NCBI RefSeq assembly: GCF_019834675.1
Contig: NZ_JABUBU010000001.1
Location: 248,001-312,000 of the forward strand
Source of the DNA: Rhodococcoides corynebacterioides
GTDB lineage: Bacteria; Actinomycetota; Actinomycetes; Mycobacteriales; Mycobacteriaceae
Direction of reading: 5' to 3'
DNA: 64,000 bases
In this document: one piece after another, positions 24,775 to 34,360 of the stretch
Layout of the letters: each line of letters begins with the position of its first letter
How positions within the stretch are numbered: the first letter of the stretch is position 1
Position numbers and translations under genes: made by a program
Notes under the pieces: model-generated
The model's database searches: none
The model's input: only the letters and a program-made list of their open reading frames with translations
What the model was told of the DNA's origin: nothing

Positions 24775-24783
24775 GCTACCCGT

Positions 24784-24793
24784 GTCCTAGTCT
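24784..24793. promoter_or_regulatory. Overlapping divergent -10 elements
   Basis: Plus strand TAGTCT (24788-24793) lies 7 bases before the NCS2 permease ATG (24801). Minus strand TAGGAC (24789-24784) lies 9 bases before the DUF2530 GTG (24774). The two boxes share two base pairs, so only one polymerase could open the site at a time. Assigned by spacing alone. Confidence 0.45.
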
Positions 24794-24800
24794 GCTCCTC

Positions 24801-26255
24801 ATGTCTCGAGCGACCTCCTTCGTGGATTCGTACTTCAAGATCACGGCCCGGGGATCGTCGCTCTCGGCCGAGGTGCGCGGCGGCGTCGTCACGTTCGTGG
24901 CCATGGCGTACATCGTGGTGCTGAATCCGCTGATCCTCGGCAGTTTCTCGCCGGACGACGCGGCCGCGAAGACCGACGTGCTGGGCAACATTCTCCCGGT
25001 CCCGCAGGTCGCCGCGGTGACCGCGCTGGTCGCCGGCGTCATGAGCATCCTGTTCGGCGTCGTCGCCAACTACCCGTTCGCCATCGCCGCCGGTCTCGGC
25101 ATCAACACCCTGCTGGCCGTCACCATCGCGCCGCAGGTCACGTGGCCCGAGGCGATGGGCCTGGTGGTCATCGACGGCATCATCATCGTGATCCTGGCGC
25201 TGACGGGCTTCCGCACCGCGGTCTTCGAGGCCATCCCGCGCGAGCTGAAGGCCGCGATCGCCGCGGGCATCGGCGCGTTCATCGCGCTGATCGGCCTGGT
25301 CGACGCGGGGTTCGTACGGCGCATTCCCGACGCCGCGGGGACCACGGTGCCGGTGGGTCTGGGTATCGACGGGTCCATCGCGTCGTGGCCGACCGTGACG
25401 TTCGTGTTCGGCCTCCTGCTCATGGGAATCCTGGTGGCGCGCAAGGTGCGCGGTGGTCTGCTGATCGGCATCGTCGTCACCACGGTGGTCGCGGCGATCG
25501 TCGAGGCCGTCACCGACACCGGGGCGTCGCAGGGCGTGAACCCCAAGGGGTGGAACCTCAGCGTGCCGCAGCTGCCGGACGTGGTGCTCGACCTGCCGGA
25601 CCTGTCCCTGGTCGGCGACGTCGACCTCGTCGGGGCGTTCACGCGCATCGGGGTGCTCGCCGCCAGCCTGCTGGTCTTCACCCTCGTGCTCGCCAACTTC
25701 TTCGACGCGATGGGCACCATGACCGGGCTCGGCAAGGAAGCCGGTCTGACGGACGCCGACGGCACCCTGCCGGGCGTCGGGAAGGCCCTCGTCGTCGAGG
25801 GCGTGGGCGCCGTCGCGGGCGGCGCCGGGTCGGCGTCGTCGAACACCGTCTTCGTCGAATCCGCGTCCGGCATCGCCGAGGGTGCGCGCACCGGACTGGC
25901 GAACGTCGTCACCGGCGTGCTGTTCCTCGCGGCGATGTTCCTGACCCCGCTGTACTCGGTGGTGCCGATCGAGGCGGCCGCTCCCGCGCTGGTCGTGGTG
26001 GGCGCGTTGATGATCGGTCAGGTCGCCGACATCGACTTCACGCGTTTCCACGTCGCGCTGCCGGCGTTCCTCACGATCGTCGTCATGCCGTTCACCTACT
26101 CGATCGCCAACGGCATCGGCGTCGGCTTCGTCACCTGGGTCGTGCTGGCGATCGGGCGCGGGAAAATCCGGTCCGTGCATCCGCTGATGGCGGTGGTCGC
26201 GGTGCTGTTCGTGCTCTACTTCGCCGTCGGCCCGATCCGCGACGCCCTCGCCTGA
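24801..26255 (+). CDS. NCS2-family purine permease (AzgA/GhxP-like)
   Basis: 484-residue transporter, most like hypoxanthine/guanine/adenine permeases of the AzgA subgroup. Visible are the N-terminal FKITARGSSLSAEVRGGVVTFVAMAYIVVLNPLIL typical of AzgA-like members, GLGINTLLAVTIAP, the signature LVLANFFDAMGTMTGLGKEAGL with its acidic residue, and GAGSASSNTVFVESASGIAEGARTGLANVV. About twelve to fourteen helices. It takes up purines by proton symport; exact base not predictable. Leaderless start: TAGTCT, 7 bases, ATG. Confidence 0.9.
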   Translation: MSRATSFVDSYFKITARGSSLSAEVRGGVVTFVAMAYIVVLNPLILGSFSPDDAAAKTDVLGNILPVPQVAAVTALVAGVMSILFGVVANYPFAIAAGLGINTLLAVTIAPQVTWPEAMGLVVIDGIIIVILALTGFRTAVFEAIPRELKAAIAAGIGAFIALIGLVDAGFVRRIPDAAGTTVPVGLGIDGSIASWPTVTFVFGLLLMGILVARKVRGGLLIGIVVTTVVAAIVEAVTDTGASQGVNPKGWNLSVPQLPDVVLDLPDLSLVGDVDLVGAFTRIGVLAASLLVFTLVLANFFDAMGTMTGLGKEAGLTDADGTLPGVGKALVVEGVGAVAGGAGSASSNTVFVESASGIAEGARTGLANVVTGVLFLAAMFLTPLYSVVPIEAAAPALVVVGALMIGQVADIDFTRFHVALPAFLTIVVMPFTYSIANGIGVGFVTWVVLAIGRGKIRSVHPLMAVVAVLFVLYFAVGPIRDALA

Positions 26256-26277
26256 TTCGTCCCGCTATTCTGTTGCG

Positions 26278-26706
26278 ATGCCTCAGGAACTGCGCCAGCT
26301 GGCCGGCGACCTCTCCCTGGCCGTGGTGCGCCTGACGCGTCACCTGCGGGGCCGCCGCACCAGTCAGGTCACGCTGACGCAGTTGTCGGCGTTGGCCACG
26401 CTCGGGCGGGAGGGCGCGATGACGCCGGGCACGCTCGCGGCGAAGGAACGCGTGCAGCCGCCGTCGATGACGCGGGTGGTCGCCTCGCTCGGCGAACTCG
26501 GCCTGGTCGAACGCATTCCGCACCCCACCGACGGCCGCCAGATCATCGTGTCCCTGTCCGATGCCGGACGTCAGGTCATCGAGGACGAGGTCAACGCGCG
26601 CGAGGCGTGGCTCACCGAGCAGCTGCGCGGACTCGACGCCGAGCAGCTCGCGGCGGTGCGGCGGACGGTCGACATCATGTCGGCCATCGTCAACGAGTCG
26701 GAGTAA
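26278..26706 (+). CDS. MarR-family transcriptional regulator
   Basis: 142-residue winged-helix regulator (Rv0880-like). Recognition region TPGTLAAKERVQPPSMTRVVASLGELGLVERIPHPTDGRQIIVSLSDAGRQ is a complete MarR wHTH with the DGRQ wing. ATG at 26278 is 6 bases after TATTCT (26266-26271), consistent with a leaderless message. Its stop codon is part of the TAATAT box of the following MFS gene, so it probably controls that exporter and itself. Confidence 0.9.
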   Translation: MPQELRQLAGDLSLAVVRLTRHLRGRRTSQVTLTQLSALATLGREGAMTPGTLAAKERVQPPSMTRVVASLGELGLVERIPHPTDGRQIIVSLSDAGRQVIEDEVNAREAWLTEQLRGLDAEQLAAVRRTVDIMSAIVNESE

Positions 26707-26716
26707 TATTTAGGGA

Positions 26717-28030
26717 GTGCAACTATCTCCTCGACTCCCGCGGCGACGCGGGTCGTCGGGGACTGCGGACCGCCCGTCGCTGTTCGACGCGTTGCACACC
26801 CGGAACTACCGCCTCTGGGCGTCGGGGCAGATCGTCTCGCTGATCGGGACGTGGATGCAGCGCATCGCGCAGGACTGGCTGGTCCTGACGCTCTCCGACG
26901 GCAACGCCGTCGCCGTCGGCATCGTCATGGCGTTGCAGTTCGGCCCCACCCTGGTGCTGTCCGTGTGGGGCGGGGTGCTCGCGGATCGGTACGACAAACG
27001 ACGGCTGCTCATGGGCACCCAGGCCGCCGCGGCCGTGTTCGGGCTGGTGCTGGCCCTGCTCGACGTCGGCGGCGTCGTCGCACTCTGGCACGTCTACGTT
27101 CTCGCACTCCTGCTCGGCTGCTCGTCGGCCGTCGACGCCCCGGTGCGCCAGTCGTTCACCATCGAGATGGTCGGGCCGGAGCGGCTGCCCAACGCCATCG
27201 GGCTCAACTCGATGACCTTCAACCTGGCGCGCATCGTGGGCCCGGCCATCGCCGGCGTCGCCATCACCGCCGTCGGTACCGGGTGGGTGTTCCTGGCCAA
27301 CGCCGTTTCGTTCGCCGCCGTGTTCGCCGGGCTGGCGGCCATGCGGACCGACGAGCTCTTCCGCGTCGAGCGTGCTCCGCGGCGATCCGGACAGGTCCGG
27401 GAGGGTTTTCGCTACGTCCTCGGTCGACGCGATCTGTGCGTGGTCCTCGCGACGGTGTCGGTGGTCTCCACGTTCGGCATCAACTTTCCGCTCGCGCTGT
27501 CGGTGATCACCCGCAACACCTTCGGCCGCGGCGCCGACGCCTACGGGCTGCTCTCGACGGTGCTGGCCGTCGGCACGCTGATCGGCGCCACCGTCGCCGC
27601 GCGGCGACGCGGCACGCCCGGGCTGAGGCTGTTCGTCACGTCCGCGATCGTGTTCGGGGTCTTCGAGACCGCGGCCGGTCTGGCCCCCGCGTTCTGGGCG
27701 GTGGCGGTGCTGCTGATCCCGGCCGGCCTGGTCCAGCTGACGTTCTCCACGGTGGCCATGAACATCCTGCAGGCCACCGTGCCGTCCGACATGCGCGGAC
27801 GCGTCATGGGCATCTACATGCTGTGCTTCCTGGGCGGCACGCCGATCGGCAGTCCCATCCTGGGTTGGGCCGCGGACGTTCTGGACCCGCGCGCGCCGCT
27901 GGTCCTCGGCGGCCTCGTCTCCGTGGTGGGCGGCGTGGTCGCGGCCGTGGCCGTCGCGCGGGGAGTGGGGTCGGTGCGTCCGGAATCCGGCGCACCCGAC
28001 CCTCAGAAGAACCAGCCGATCTCGGGCTGA
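26717..28030 (+). CDS. MFS exporter (enterobactin-exporter-like, MFS_3)
   Basis: 437 residues, about eleven to twelve helices. MFS motif A appears as GGVLADRYDKRRLLM, and the N-terminal NYRLWASGQIVSLIGTWMQRIAQDWLVL is typical of the EntS/MFS_3 group; VPSDMRGRVMGIYMLCFLGGTPIGSP is the second-half signature. Likely drug or siderophore efflux under the upstream MarR protein. GTG 26717 follows TAATAT (26704-26709) by 7 bases. The 3' end overlaps eis by 28 bases. Confidence 0.88.
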   Translation: MQLSPRLPRRRGSSGTADRPSLFDALHTRNYRLWASGQIVSLIGTWMQRIAQDWLVLTLSDGNAVAVGIVMALQFGPTLVLSVWGGVLADRYDKRRLLMGTQAAAAVFGLVLALLDVGGVVALWHVYVLALLLGCSSAVDAPVRQSFTIEMVGPERLPNAIGLNSMTFNLARIVGPAIAGVAITAVGTGWVFLANAVSFAAVFAGLAAMRTDELFRVERAPRRSGQVREGFRYVLGRRDLCVVLATVSVVSTFGINFPLALSVITRNTFGRGADAYGLLSTVLAVGTLIGATVAARRRGTPGLRLFVTSAIVFGVFETAAGLAPAFWAVAVLLIPAGLVQLTFSTVAMNILQATVPSDMRGRVMGIYMLCFLGGTPIGSPILGWAADVLDPRAPLVLGGLVSVVGGVVAAVAVARGVGSVRPESGAPDPQKNQPISG

Positions 28031-29217
28031 CGGGGAGTACCGAAGGTCAGGTCGAACTCGTGCAGCGCCCGTTCGCTGGTCGCCTGCACGCGGTTCGCGG
28101 CGGCGAACTGCCGCGCGCGGTGCGCCCCGAGATAGACGCTGCCCAGCACCGAGGACGACAGCGTCACGTCCGGTTCGCGGTCGGTGCGCACCACCTCGGC
28201 GTGACCGTCGCGCACGACCATCCGGAACACCCCGCCGGCGTGCAGGAACGGGTCCTCCACCGCCACGGTGAGGTCGGTGTCCAGCGCGTACGTCCGCGCG
28301 GACAGGGCCGCCGGCACGTCCATCAGACGGACCCAGAGGCCGTCCTTCACCGACTGCACCTGCGGCACCCGCCGATCGGTGAGCAGGGTCAGCAGCGGAT
28401 CGCCGACCGGCAGGGTCACCTCGAACGTCTCCACCAGATCGATCCCGCACAGCACCTGCCACAACGCCGAGCGGGCCTCGTCGGTCACGGCCCGGAAGTC
28501 GACGATGCGCGCGTCCTGCGCGCCCGCCGTTCCCACCCGGTAGCCGCGTCGGAACGCCACGTAGCCGTCGGGATGGACCACGAAGAACAGCTTCGAGAAC
28601 CCGCCGCGGGCGTTCTTGCGGTCGGCGAAGAAGCGCTGCCACCGGGTGGCGGGCATCGGTTGCGCGCCCGGCGTGCGCTGCTGCCAGCGGCGATGGATGT
28701 CCGGCAGCAGTTCGCGCGCCTGCTCGCTGGTCACCAGACGGGCGCCGACGGGCGGCGGGAGGTCGGGTCGGAACGCGGCGAACCGGCGGTCGATCGAGTA
28801 CGTGACGCCCTGCGTCGCCGGGCCGTACCCGAACCGCTCGTAGATGGTGGCCTCGCTGGCGGTGAGCACCGACAGCGGCTTACCGGCCTGCTCGAACCGC
28901 TCGTGCTGTGCGGTGAACATCCGCCGGAGGATGCCGCGACGACGGTGGGTGGGGGCGACCGACACCCAGGACACGCCCGTCGCGGGCAGCGTGGTGCCGC
29001 CGGGGACGGTGACATCCATGGGGAAGTGCATGGTGACGCCCACCGGCAGGTCGCCGTCGCACGCCAGGAAGATCTCCGACGACGCGGTGAGCAGCTTGGT
29101 CTCCGCCATGTCCTCGCTGTTCTGGTGCTCGCCGAAGGCGTGCGCGTCGAGCAGCGCGATGGCGTCCCAGTCGTCCTCGGTGGCCAGCCGGATGGTGATC
29201 GCGTCGTCGGTAGTCAT
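28003..29217 (-). CDS. eis: Eis-like GNAT N-acetyltransferase
   Basis: 404 residues, the length of the Eis family, which acetylates aminoglycosides and protein lysines as hexamers. The N-terminal GNAT domain has the acetyl-CoA loop VSVAPTHRRRGILRRMF, a second GNAT-like region follows TRWQRFFADRKNARGG, and the C-terminal SCP2-like domain ends DLTFGTPRQPEIGWFF with the conserved terminal Phe carboxylate. Convergent with the MFS gene. Identification is firm at family level; antibiotic activity of this member is untested. Confidence 0.9.
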   Translation of the reverse strand: MTTDDAITIRLATEDDWDAIALLDAHAFGEHQNSEDMAETKLLTASSEIFLACDGDLPVGVTMHFPMDVTVPGGTTLPATGVSWVSVAPTHRRRGILRRMFTAQHERFEQAGKPLSVLTASEATIYERFGYGPATQGVTYSIDRRFAAFRPDLPPPVGARLVTSEQARELLPDIHRRWQQRTPGAQPMPATRWQRFFADRKNARGGFSKLFFVVHPDGYVAFRRGYRVGTAGAQDARIVDFRAVTDEARSALWQVLCGIDLVETFEVTLPVGDPLLTLLTDRRVPQVQSVKDGLWVRLMDVPAALSARTYALDTDLTVAVEDPFLHAGGVFRMVVRDGHAEVVRTDREPDVTLSSSVLGSVYLGAHRARQFAAANRVQATSERALHEFDLTFGTPRQPEIGWFF

Positions 29218-29278
29218 CGAGACGGAACACTATCGGGCGCGTGAGCCGGGCGGATCGTCCGGTGGGAGAATTACCCCC

Positions 29279-30082
29279 GTGGTCCACGTCGTCGACATCA
29301 CCTCGCCCGCCGATCCCCGCCTCGACGATTTCCGGGATCTCAATTCCTCGGACCGGCGTCCGGATCTGCCCGGCGGCAAGGGCCTCGTCATCGCCGAGGG
29401 GGTGCTGGTGGTGCAGCGGCTCCTCGCGTCGCGCTTCGAGCCGATCTCGCTGCTCGGGGTGGACCGGCGACTGAACGAACTCGCGGAGGATCTGGACGGT
29501 GTCGACGTGCCGTTCTACCGCACCACCGCCGACGTCATGGCCGAGGCCGTCGGCTTCCATCTGAATCGGGGCGTGCTCGCCGCGGCCCATCGTCCGCCGC
29601 CGCTGGACCTCGCCGCCGTGCTCGACGGGGCGCGAACCGTGGCGGTGCTCGAGGGGGTCAACGACCACGAGAACCTCGGGTCGATGTTCCGGAACGCCGC
29701 CGGTCTCGGCGCCGACGCCGTGCTGTTCGGCGGTGCGACGGCGGATCCGTTGTACCGCAGGTCCGTTCGCGTCTCGATGGGTCACGTGCTGCGGGTGCCG
29801 TTCGCCAGTGTGCCGGATTGGCCGCGCGGTCTCGCGCAGGTGCGCGACGCCGGCTTCCAGTTGATCTCGCTGACGCCGAACCCGGAGGCCGTGCCGCTGG
29901 CGGAGGCGATGACGGGGGAGAAGGTGGCCCTGCTGCTCGGCGCGGAGGGCCCCGGTCTGACCGAACATGCCATGCGCGCCAGCGACATTCGCGCCCGCAT
30001 TCCCATGGCGCCCGGAACGGATTCGCTCAACGTGGCGACCGCGGCGGCGATGGCGTTCTACGAACGCGTGCGGACCGGGTAG
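29279..30082 (+). CDS. SpoU/TrmH-family RNA 2'-O-methyltransferase
   Basis: 267-residue SPOUT methyltransferase with an N-terminal substrate-binding region (LPGGKGLVIAEGVLVVQRLLASRFEP) and the knotted SpoU core: motif 1 ENLGSMFRNAAGLGADAVLFGG, motif 2 LLLGAEGPGL, motif 3 IPMAPGTDSLNVATAAAMAFYERVR. It modifies ribose in rRNA or tRNA; Rv0881-like by position. GTG 29279 is 7 bases after GAGAAT. Ends one base before the convergent DUF6928 gene. Confidence 0.9.
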   Translation: MVHVVDITSPADPRLDDFRDLNSSDRRPDLPGGKGLVIAEGVLVVQRLLASRFEPISLLGVDRRLNELAEDLDGVDVPFYRTTADVMAEAVGFHLNRGVLAAAHRPPPLDLAAVLDGARTVAVLEGVNDHENLGSMFRNAAGLGADAVLFGGATADPLYRRSVRVSMGHVLRVPFASVPDWPRGLAQVRDAGFQLISLTPNPEAVPLAEAMTGEKVALLLGAEGPGLTEHAMRASDIRARIPMAPGTDSLNVATAAAMAFYERVRTG

Positions 30083-30083
30083 G

Positions 30084-30821
30084 TCACCCCACCAGGCGTC
30101 GGAACAGGCCGCGTTTGCGGGGCTGGTCGTCCGTCGCCGGCTGCGATCCCGACGACGCGGGCGTCTCGGTCGGGGCGGGCCGGGCGGACGGGTCACGCAT
30201 CACGAAGTCGCACAACAACACCGACGTCGGGTCGACGTCCCCGTCCTGCGCGCCGCCGATCATGCGGACGCCGAGCCAGTGGGCGCCCGCCGCGTCGGCG
30301 AACTCCTGCGGATGGAACGGCAGCGCCTGCGGATCGGGGAAATCGCCGTCGAATCGCAGGGGGTGCTCACCGGACCAGAAGGGGCGCTCCCACGGCTGCG
30401 GCAGACCCTCGTCCTCGAAGATGTACGTCGGTCCCGCGCTGAAGGATCGACGCAGCGTGCCGTCGGTCCACTGCGCGAACCCACCCCAGGCGTGCTCGCG
30501 TTCGGACGCCAGCAGGTACACCGTGCGGGCGGGAGTGAGCGTGCGCCACCGGTCCGGCACCGTCGACGGCCGCACCGCGGCGGGTTCCGCCGCGCAGACC
30601 ACGGTGACGCCGGGGAAGCAGCCGACCAGCACGCGATCGGGTTCGGAGGCGACGCCGAACGCCGTGAGCGGGGCCATGCCGACCAGGTCGGGTTCGAGCC
30701 CTGGATGCAGGCGTCGGGCGACGGCCGCCGCGGCGTCGTGACTGGACCGCACGCCCGGTCGCAGGACCGCACTCGGATCCACCGCATCGACGAACCACAA
30801 CGCTGCTGTACCCACCCCCAC
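30084..30821 (-). CDS. DUF6928-type conserved protein
   Basis: 245 residues, cytosolic. Begins VGVGTAALWFVDAVDPSAVLRPG and includes PDRVLVGCFPGVTVVCAAE, ERPFWSGEHPLRFDGDFPDPQALPFHPQEFADAAG and LGVRMIGGAQDGDVDPTSVLLCDFVM, then a Pro/Ser linker and a basic end (QPRKRGLFRRLVG). This arrangement matches the actinobacterial DUF6928 family as I recall it; function unknown. GTG 30821 chosen as the first start of the conserved part. Immediately downstream of sepH on the same strand. Confidence 0.7.
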   Translation of the reverse strand: MGVGTAALWFVDAVDPSAVLRPGVRSSHDAAAAVARRLHPGLEPDLVGMAPLTAFGVASEPDRVLVGCFPGVTVVCAAEPAAVRPSTVPDRWRTLTPARTVYLLASEREHAWGGFAQWTDGTLRRSFSAGPTYIFEDEGLPQPWERPFWSGEHPLRFDGDFPDPQALPFHPQEFADAAGAHWLGVRMIGGAQDGDVDPTSVLLCDFVMRDPSARPAPTETPASSGSQPATDDQPRKRGLFRRLVG

Positions 30822-30859
30822 CGGGCGCCCCTTCCTCGTCGTCCGGATGTCTCGGCGCG

Positions 30860-31756
30860 TCAGCGACCGTTGCTGCGGACTCCCAGCAACACATCTTCCC
30901 ACGACGGCATCGACGGCTTGCCTCGTTTGTCCTTCGCGGCGGGGTGCGCGGGTGCGGGCTTGGGGCGCGGAGTGCGGTCGGAGGCGTCCTCGGCGGTGTC
31001 GTCCGCCGTGTCCGTGTCGGCCGGCTCGTCCTCGCTCGGGGCGGGGGCGGCTGCGGCGTCGAGCACGGCCGCGTCCTCCCGGTCGCTGTCGGAGTCGACG
31101 CCGTAGTAGTCGTCGAGGGTCTGCTGGGACGGCGCGTCCTGCACGGCCGCGACCGGGGCGAGGCCACGCAGCTGGCGACCGAAATCGGGGTCGATCAGCT
31201 CGGACGCGGCGTCGTCGAGCGGAGTCACGCTGCCGCCGTGCGCATCCGGCTGGAACCGCCAGTGCGCCGTGTTGGTGTGCCGGCCCGCCGGCCAGGTGAG
31301 CTGGGCGATCCAGTGACCGTCCTCGTCGCGCCAGGCGTCCCACTCGGCGGACTCCATGGTGTGGCCGCGGCCGCGGAAGGCCTGCGTCACGATCTCGAGG
31401 AGGGTCATCACCGCCGGACCGTCGGGTCGCACGGGGTGGCCGAGTTGCGCCAGTTCGGCGGCGCGGGACCGCTCGAGCAGCACGGGGTGGGCGTAGCGCT
31501 CGATCTTCGAGGCCGGCATGCCGGATTCCTTGGCCACCTGCTCGATGGAGGCGCCGGATCGGATACGCGCCTGGATCTCGCGCGGTCGCATGAGAGAGTC
31601 CATCTCGATCTCGATCTGTCCGAGTCGCGCGGCGTCACCGCGAGCGGCGGCACGCAACTTCTCGTCGGCCGGGAGACGGAACTTCTCGCCGGAGGGATCG
31701 GCGCACACGATGAACTTGCCGTCGGACGCCAGGCCGATCACGTGGATCTCTCGCAC
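30860..31756 (-). CDS. sepH: Cell division protein SepH (DUF3071)
   Basis: 298 residues. The N-terminal DUF3071 domain begins VREIHVIGLASDGKFIVCADPSGEKFRLPADEKLRAAARGD, followed by a helix-turn-helix (RIRSGASIEQVAKESGMPASKIERYAHPV) and a long acidic, low-complexity linker to a basic C-terminal tail ending PSMPSWEDVLLGVRSNGR. SepH binds FtsZ and stabilises its filaments in actinobacteria. GTG 31756 has AAGGAG 5 bases upstream; an earlier GTG at 31762 lies within that Shine-Dalgarno. It follows serC on the same strand after a stem-loop. Confidence 0.92.
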   Translation of the reverse strand: MREIHVIGLASDGKFIVCADPSGEKFRLPADEKLRAAARGDAARLGQIEIEMDSLMRPREIQARIRSGASIEQVAKESGMPASKIERYAHPVLLERSRAAELAQLGHPVRPDGPAVMTLLEIVTQAFRGRGHTMESAEWDAWRDEDGHWIAQLTWPAGRHTNTAHWRFQPDAHGGSVTPLDDAASELIDPDFGRQLRGLAPVAAVQDAPSQQTLDDYYGVDSDSDREDAAVLDAAAAPAPSEDEPADTDTADDTAEDASDRTPRPKPAPAHPAAKDKRGKPSMPSWEDVLLGVRSNGR

Positions 31757-31792
31757 GATCACTCCTTCGGCTCGGGCCCTCGCACTGCACCT

Positions 31793-31832
31793 CCCCCCGA
31801 CTGTAATGCACCACAGTGCGTCAGCCGGGGGG
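31793..31832 (-). terminator. GC stem-loop with bulge between serC and sepH
   Basis: On the plus strand CCCCCCG+ACTGT (31793-31804) pairs with ACAGT (31813-31817) and CGGGGGG (31826-31832), giving 12 base pairs interrupted on one side by the 8-base bulge GCGTCAGC, with an 8-base loop. Located 14 bases after the serC stop. It lacks a U-tract, so it may attenuate or protect the 3' end of serC rather than fully terminate. Confidence 0.5.
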
Positions 31833-31845
31833 ACACGCAGACCCG

Positions 31846-33142
<1,297 letters not shown>

Positions 33143-33160
33143 AGCGACGATCCAACGGAA

Positions 33161-33178
33161 CGGTGCGCAGCGCGCCAC
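33161..33178. repeat. Half copy of the DUF559-flanking palindrome
   Basis: CGGTGCGCAGCGCGCCAC repeats the outer left arm of element B (34256-34270) without core or right arm, ending 15 bases before the DUF559 stop codon. It may be a decayed copy or one side of a former junction. The rest of 32968-33193 holds palindrome A and otherwise nothing recognised. Confidence 0.7.
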
Positions 33179-33193
33179 AGCCCACGCGGACCC

Positions 33194-34162
33194 CTACCGA
33201 CGACGGGTGGTCGGCCTGCCCGCGGGCACGTCGAACAGCAGTCCGGTGAGTCGCCGCGCGAGGCGGCCGTCGCGAAGATCCGGCGTCCCCCAACGGACGA
33301 CTCGCCAACCCTGAGCGCGCAACCGATCCTCACGGAGCTTCTCGCGGTGCACGACGTCGGCGGGTGACTCGTCGGGCCGGGCGAGGCGGCCGTACTTCGA
33401 CTTGCCGTCGAACTCGCCCAGAACGCCGGCGTCGTCCCAGAGGAAGTCGGGGCGCACCTCGGTGCCGTCGTCGAGCACGAGCGTGACCTGGAGTTCGGGT
33501 TGCGGGATGCCGAAGTGTCGGAAGTAGACGCGACTGCGGGACTCGCCGACGCTTTCGCTGGCGGGACTCAGGAACCGTAGTGCCGCGCGCGCCGCCACTC
33601 GCCCGGAGCTGGTTCCGGTTCGGTCGAGCGCCTCGATCACGTCGTCGATCACGGTGAGCCCGCGGCGGAGGGCGGAATCCCCGACGCAGACCGCGTCCTC
33701 GAACGGAAGAACCCGGGCAAGATCGGCGACGGTGCGCGCCGCTGTCGTGGTGGCGCACCCGTCGACGACGCACACGTCCACGGGGTCGAGCCCCTCCGCG
33801 TGGACGTGTCGGGTGGCGGTGACGTGTCCGCCCGCGGCTCGCGTCGTTGCCAGATGCACCAGGGACGGTCTGCGCAGGAGTTGCATGCCATGCAGCAGGG
33901 CCGCGGACTGGTGGCCGGCAAAGACGTCCGACGTGCAGCACATCAGGTGTGCTCGCAACGTCAGGAGGTGCCGTCGATCCGAATCGAGGTGCCGGTAGTG
34001 GTCACCGGGCGCGTAGATGCCGCGGTGCACGCAGACCATGTCGCCGCTCTTGACGAGTTCTGCGATGTCGTGATCGGACAGTCCCTGTGCGGCAGCATGC
34101 GCCCGCCGCATCAGGTGCTCGCCACGGAAGTCGACATGAGCTCGACGGCTGCGTCCGGTCAT
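33194..34162 (-). CDS. DUF559 (Vsr-like PD-(D/E)xK) protein with AbiEi-type N-domain
   Basis: 322 residues. N-terminal winged-helix of the AbiEi-antitoxin/type IV kind: GLSDHDIAELVKSGDMVCVHRGIYAPG (27-53). A middle domain (60-200) follows, then a C-terminal DUF559 endonuclease-like domain with E207, PDF (D239) and EFDGK (D252-G-K254), an intact PD-(D/E)xK-style site, and the closing strand LRAQGWRVVRWGTPDL. ATG 34162 chosen; GTG 34171 is possible. No Shine-Dalgarno. No toxin or methylase is adjacent. Bracketed by palindromes sharing one core, it resembles a solitary selfish or repair-type nuclease gene. Confidence 0.8.
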   Translation of the reverse strand: MTGRSRRAHVDFRGEHLMRRAHAAAQGLSDHDIAELVKSGDMVCVHRGIYAPGDHYRHLDSDRRHLLTLRAHLMCCTSDVFAGHQSAALLHGMQLLRRPSLVHLATTRAAGGHVTATRHVHAEGLDPVDVCVVDGCATTTAARTVADLARVLPFEDAVCVGDSALRRGLTVIDDVIEALDRTGTSSGRVAARAALRFLSPASESVGESRSRVYFRHFGIPQPELQVTLVLDDGTEVRPDFLWDDAGVLGEFDGKSKYGRLARPDESPADVVHREKLREDRLRAQGWRVVRWGTPDLRDGRLARRLTGLLFDVPAGRPTTRRR

Positions 34163-34255
34163 GGTCGACACGGTGCTGCATCGACGACGTCTGCGGAGTC
34201 GTCCATCCACAGGGTCGGCTGTTGTGCACAGGGTCCGGCAGTTCCATGAGTCGAT

Positions 34256-34319
34256 GGTGCGCAGCGCGCCCGGATCCGCGCACGTTGCAACATGCGCGGA
34301 TCGAGGCGCGCTGCGCACC
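34256..34319. repeat. Near-palindrome B flanking the DUF559 gene
   Basis: 64-base element. Outer arms GGTGCGCAGCGCGCC (34256-34270) and GGCGCGCTGCGCACC (34305-34319) are perfect complements; middle arms 34271-34282 and 34293-34304 match at 10 of 12 positions; the core is CGTTGCAACA (34283-34292), one base from the TGTTGCAACA core of element A. It lies 94 bases upstream of the DUF559 start. The rest of 34163-34360 shows no gene. Confidence 0.9.
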
Positions 34320-34360
34320 GGGCCCCGGGGCGCCCCACCACAACCGGGGAGCCGCTCGCC

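Noticed and set aside
33194-34162. DUF559/AbiEi-domain protein as the antitoxin of a toxin-antitoxin pair
   Set aside because: No AbiEii-like nucleotidyltransferase or other small partner gene lies next to it; neighbours are serC and citA.
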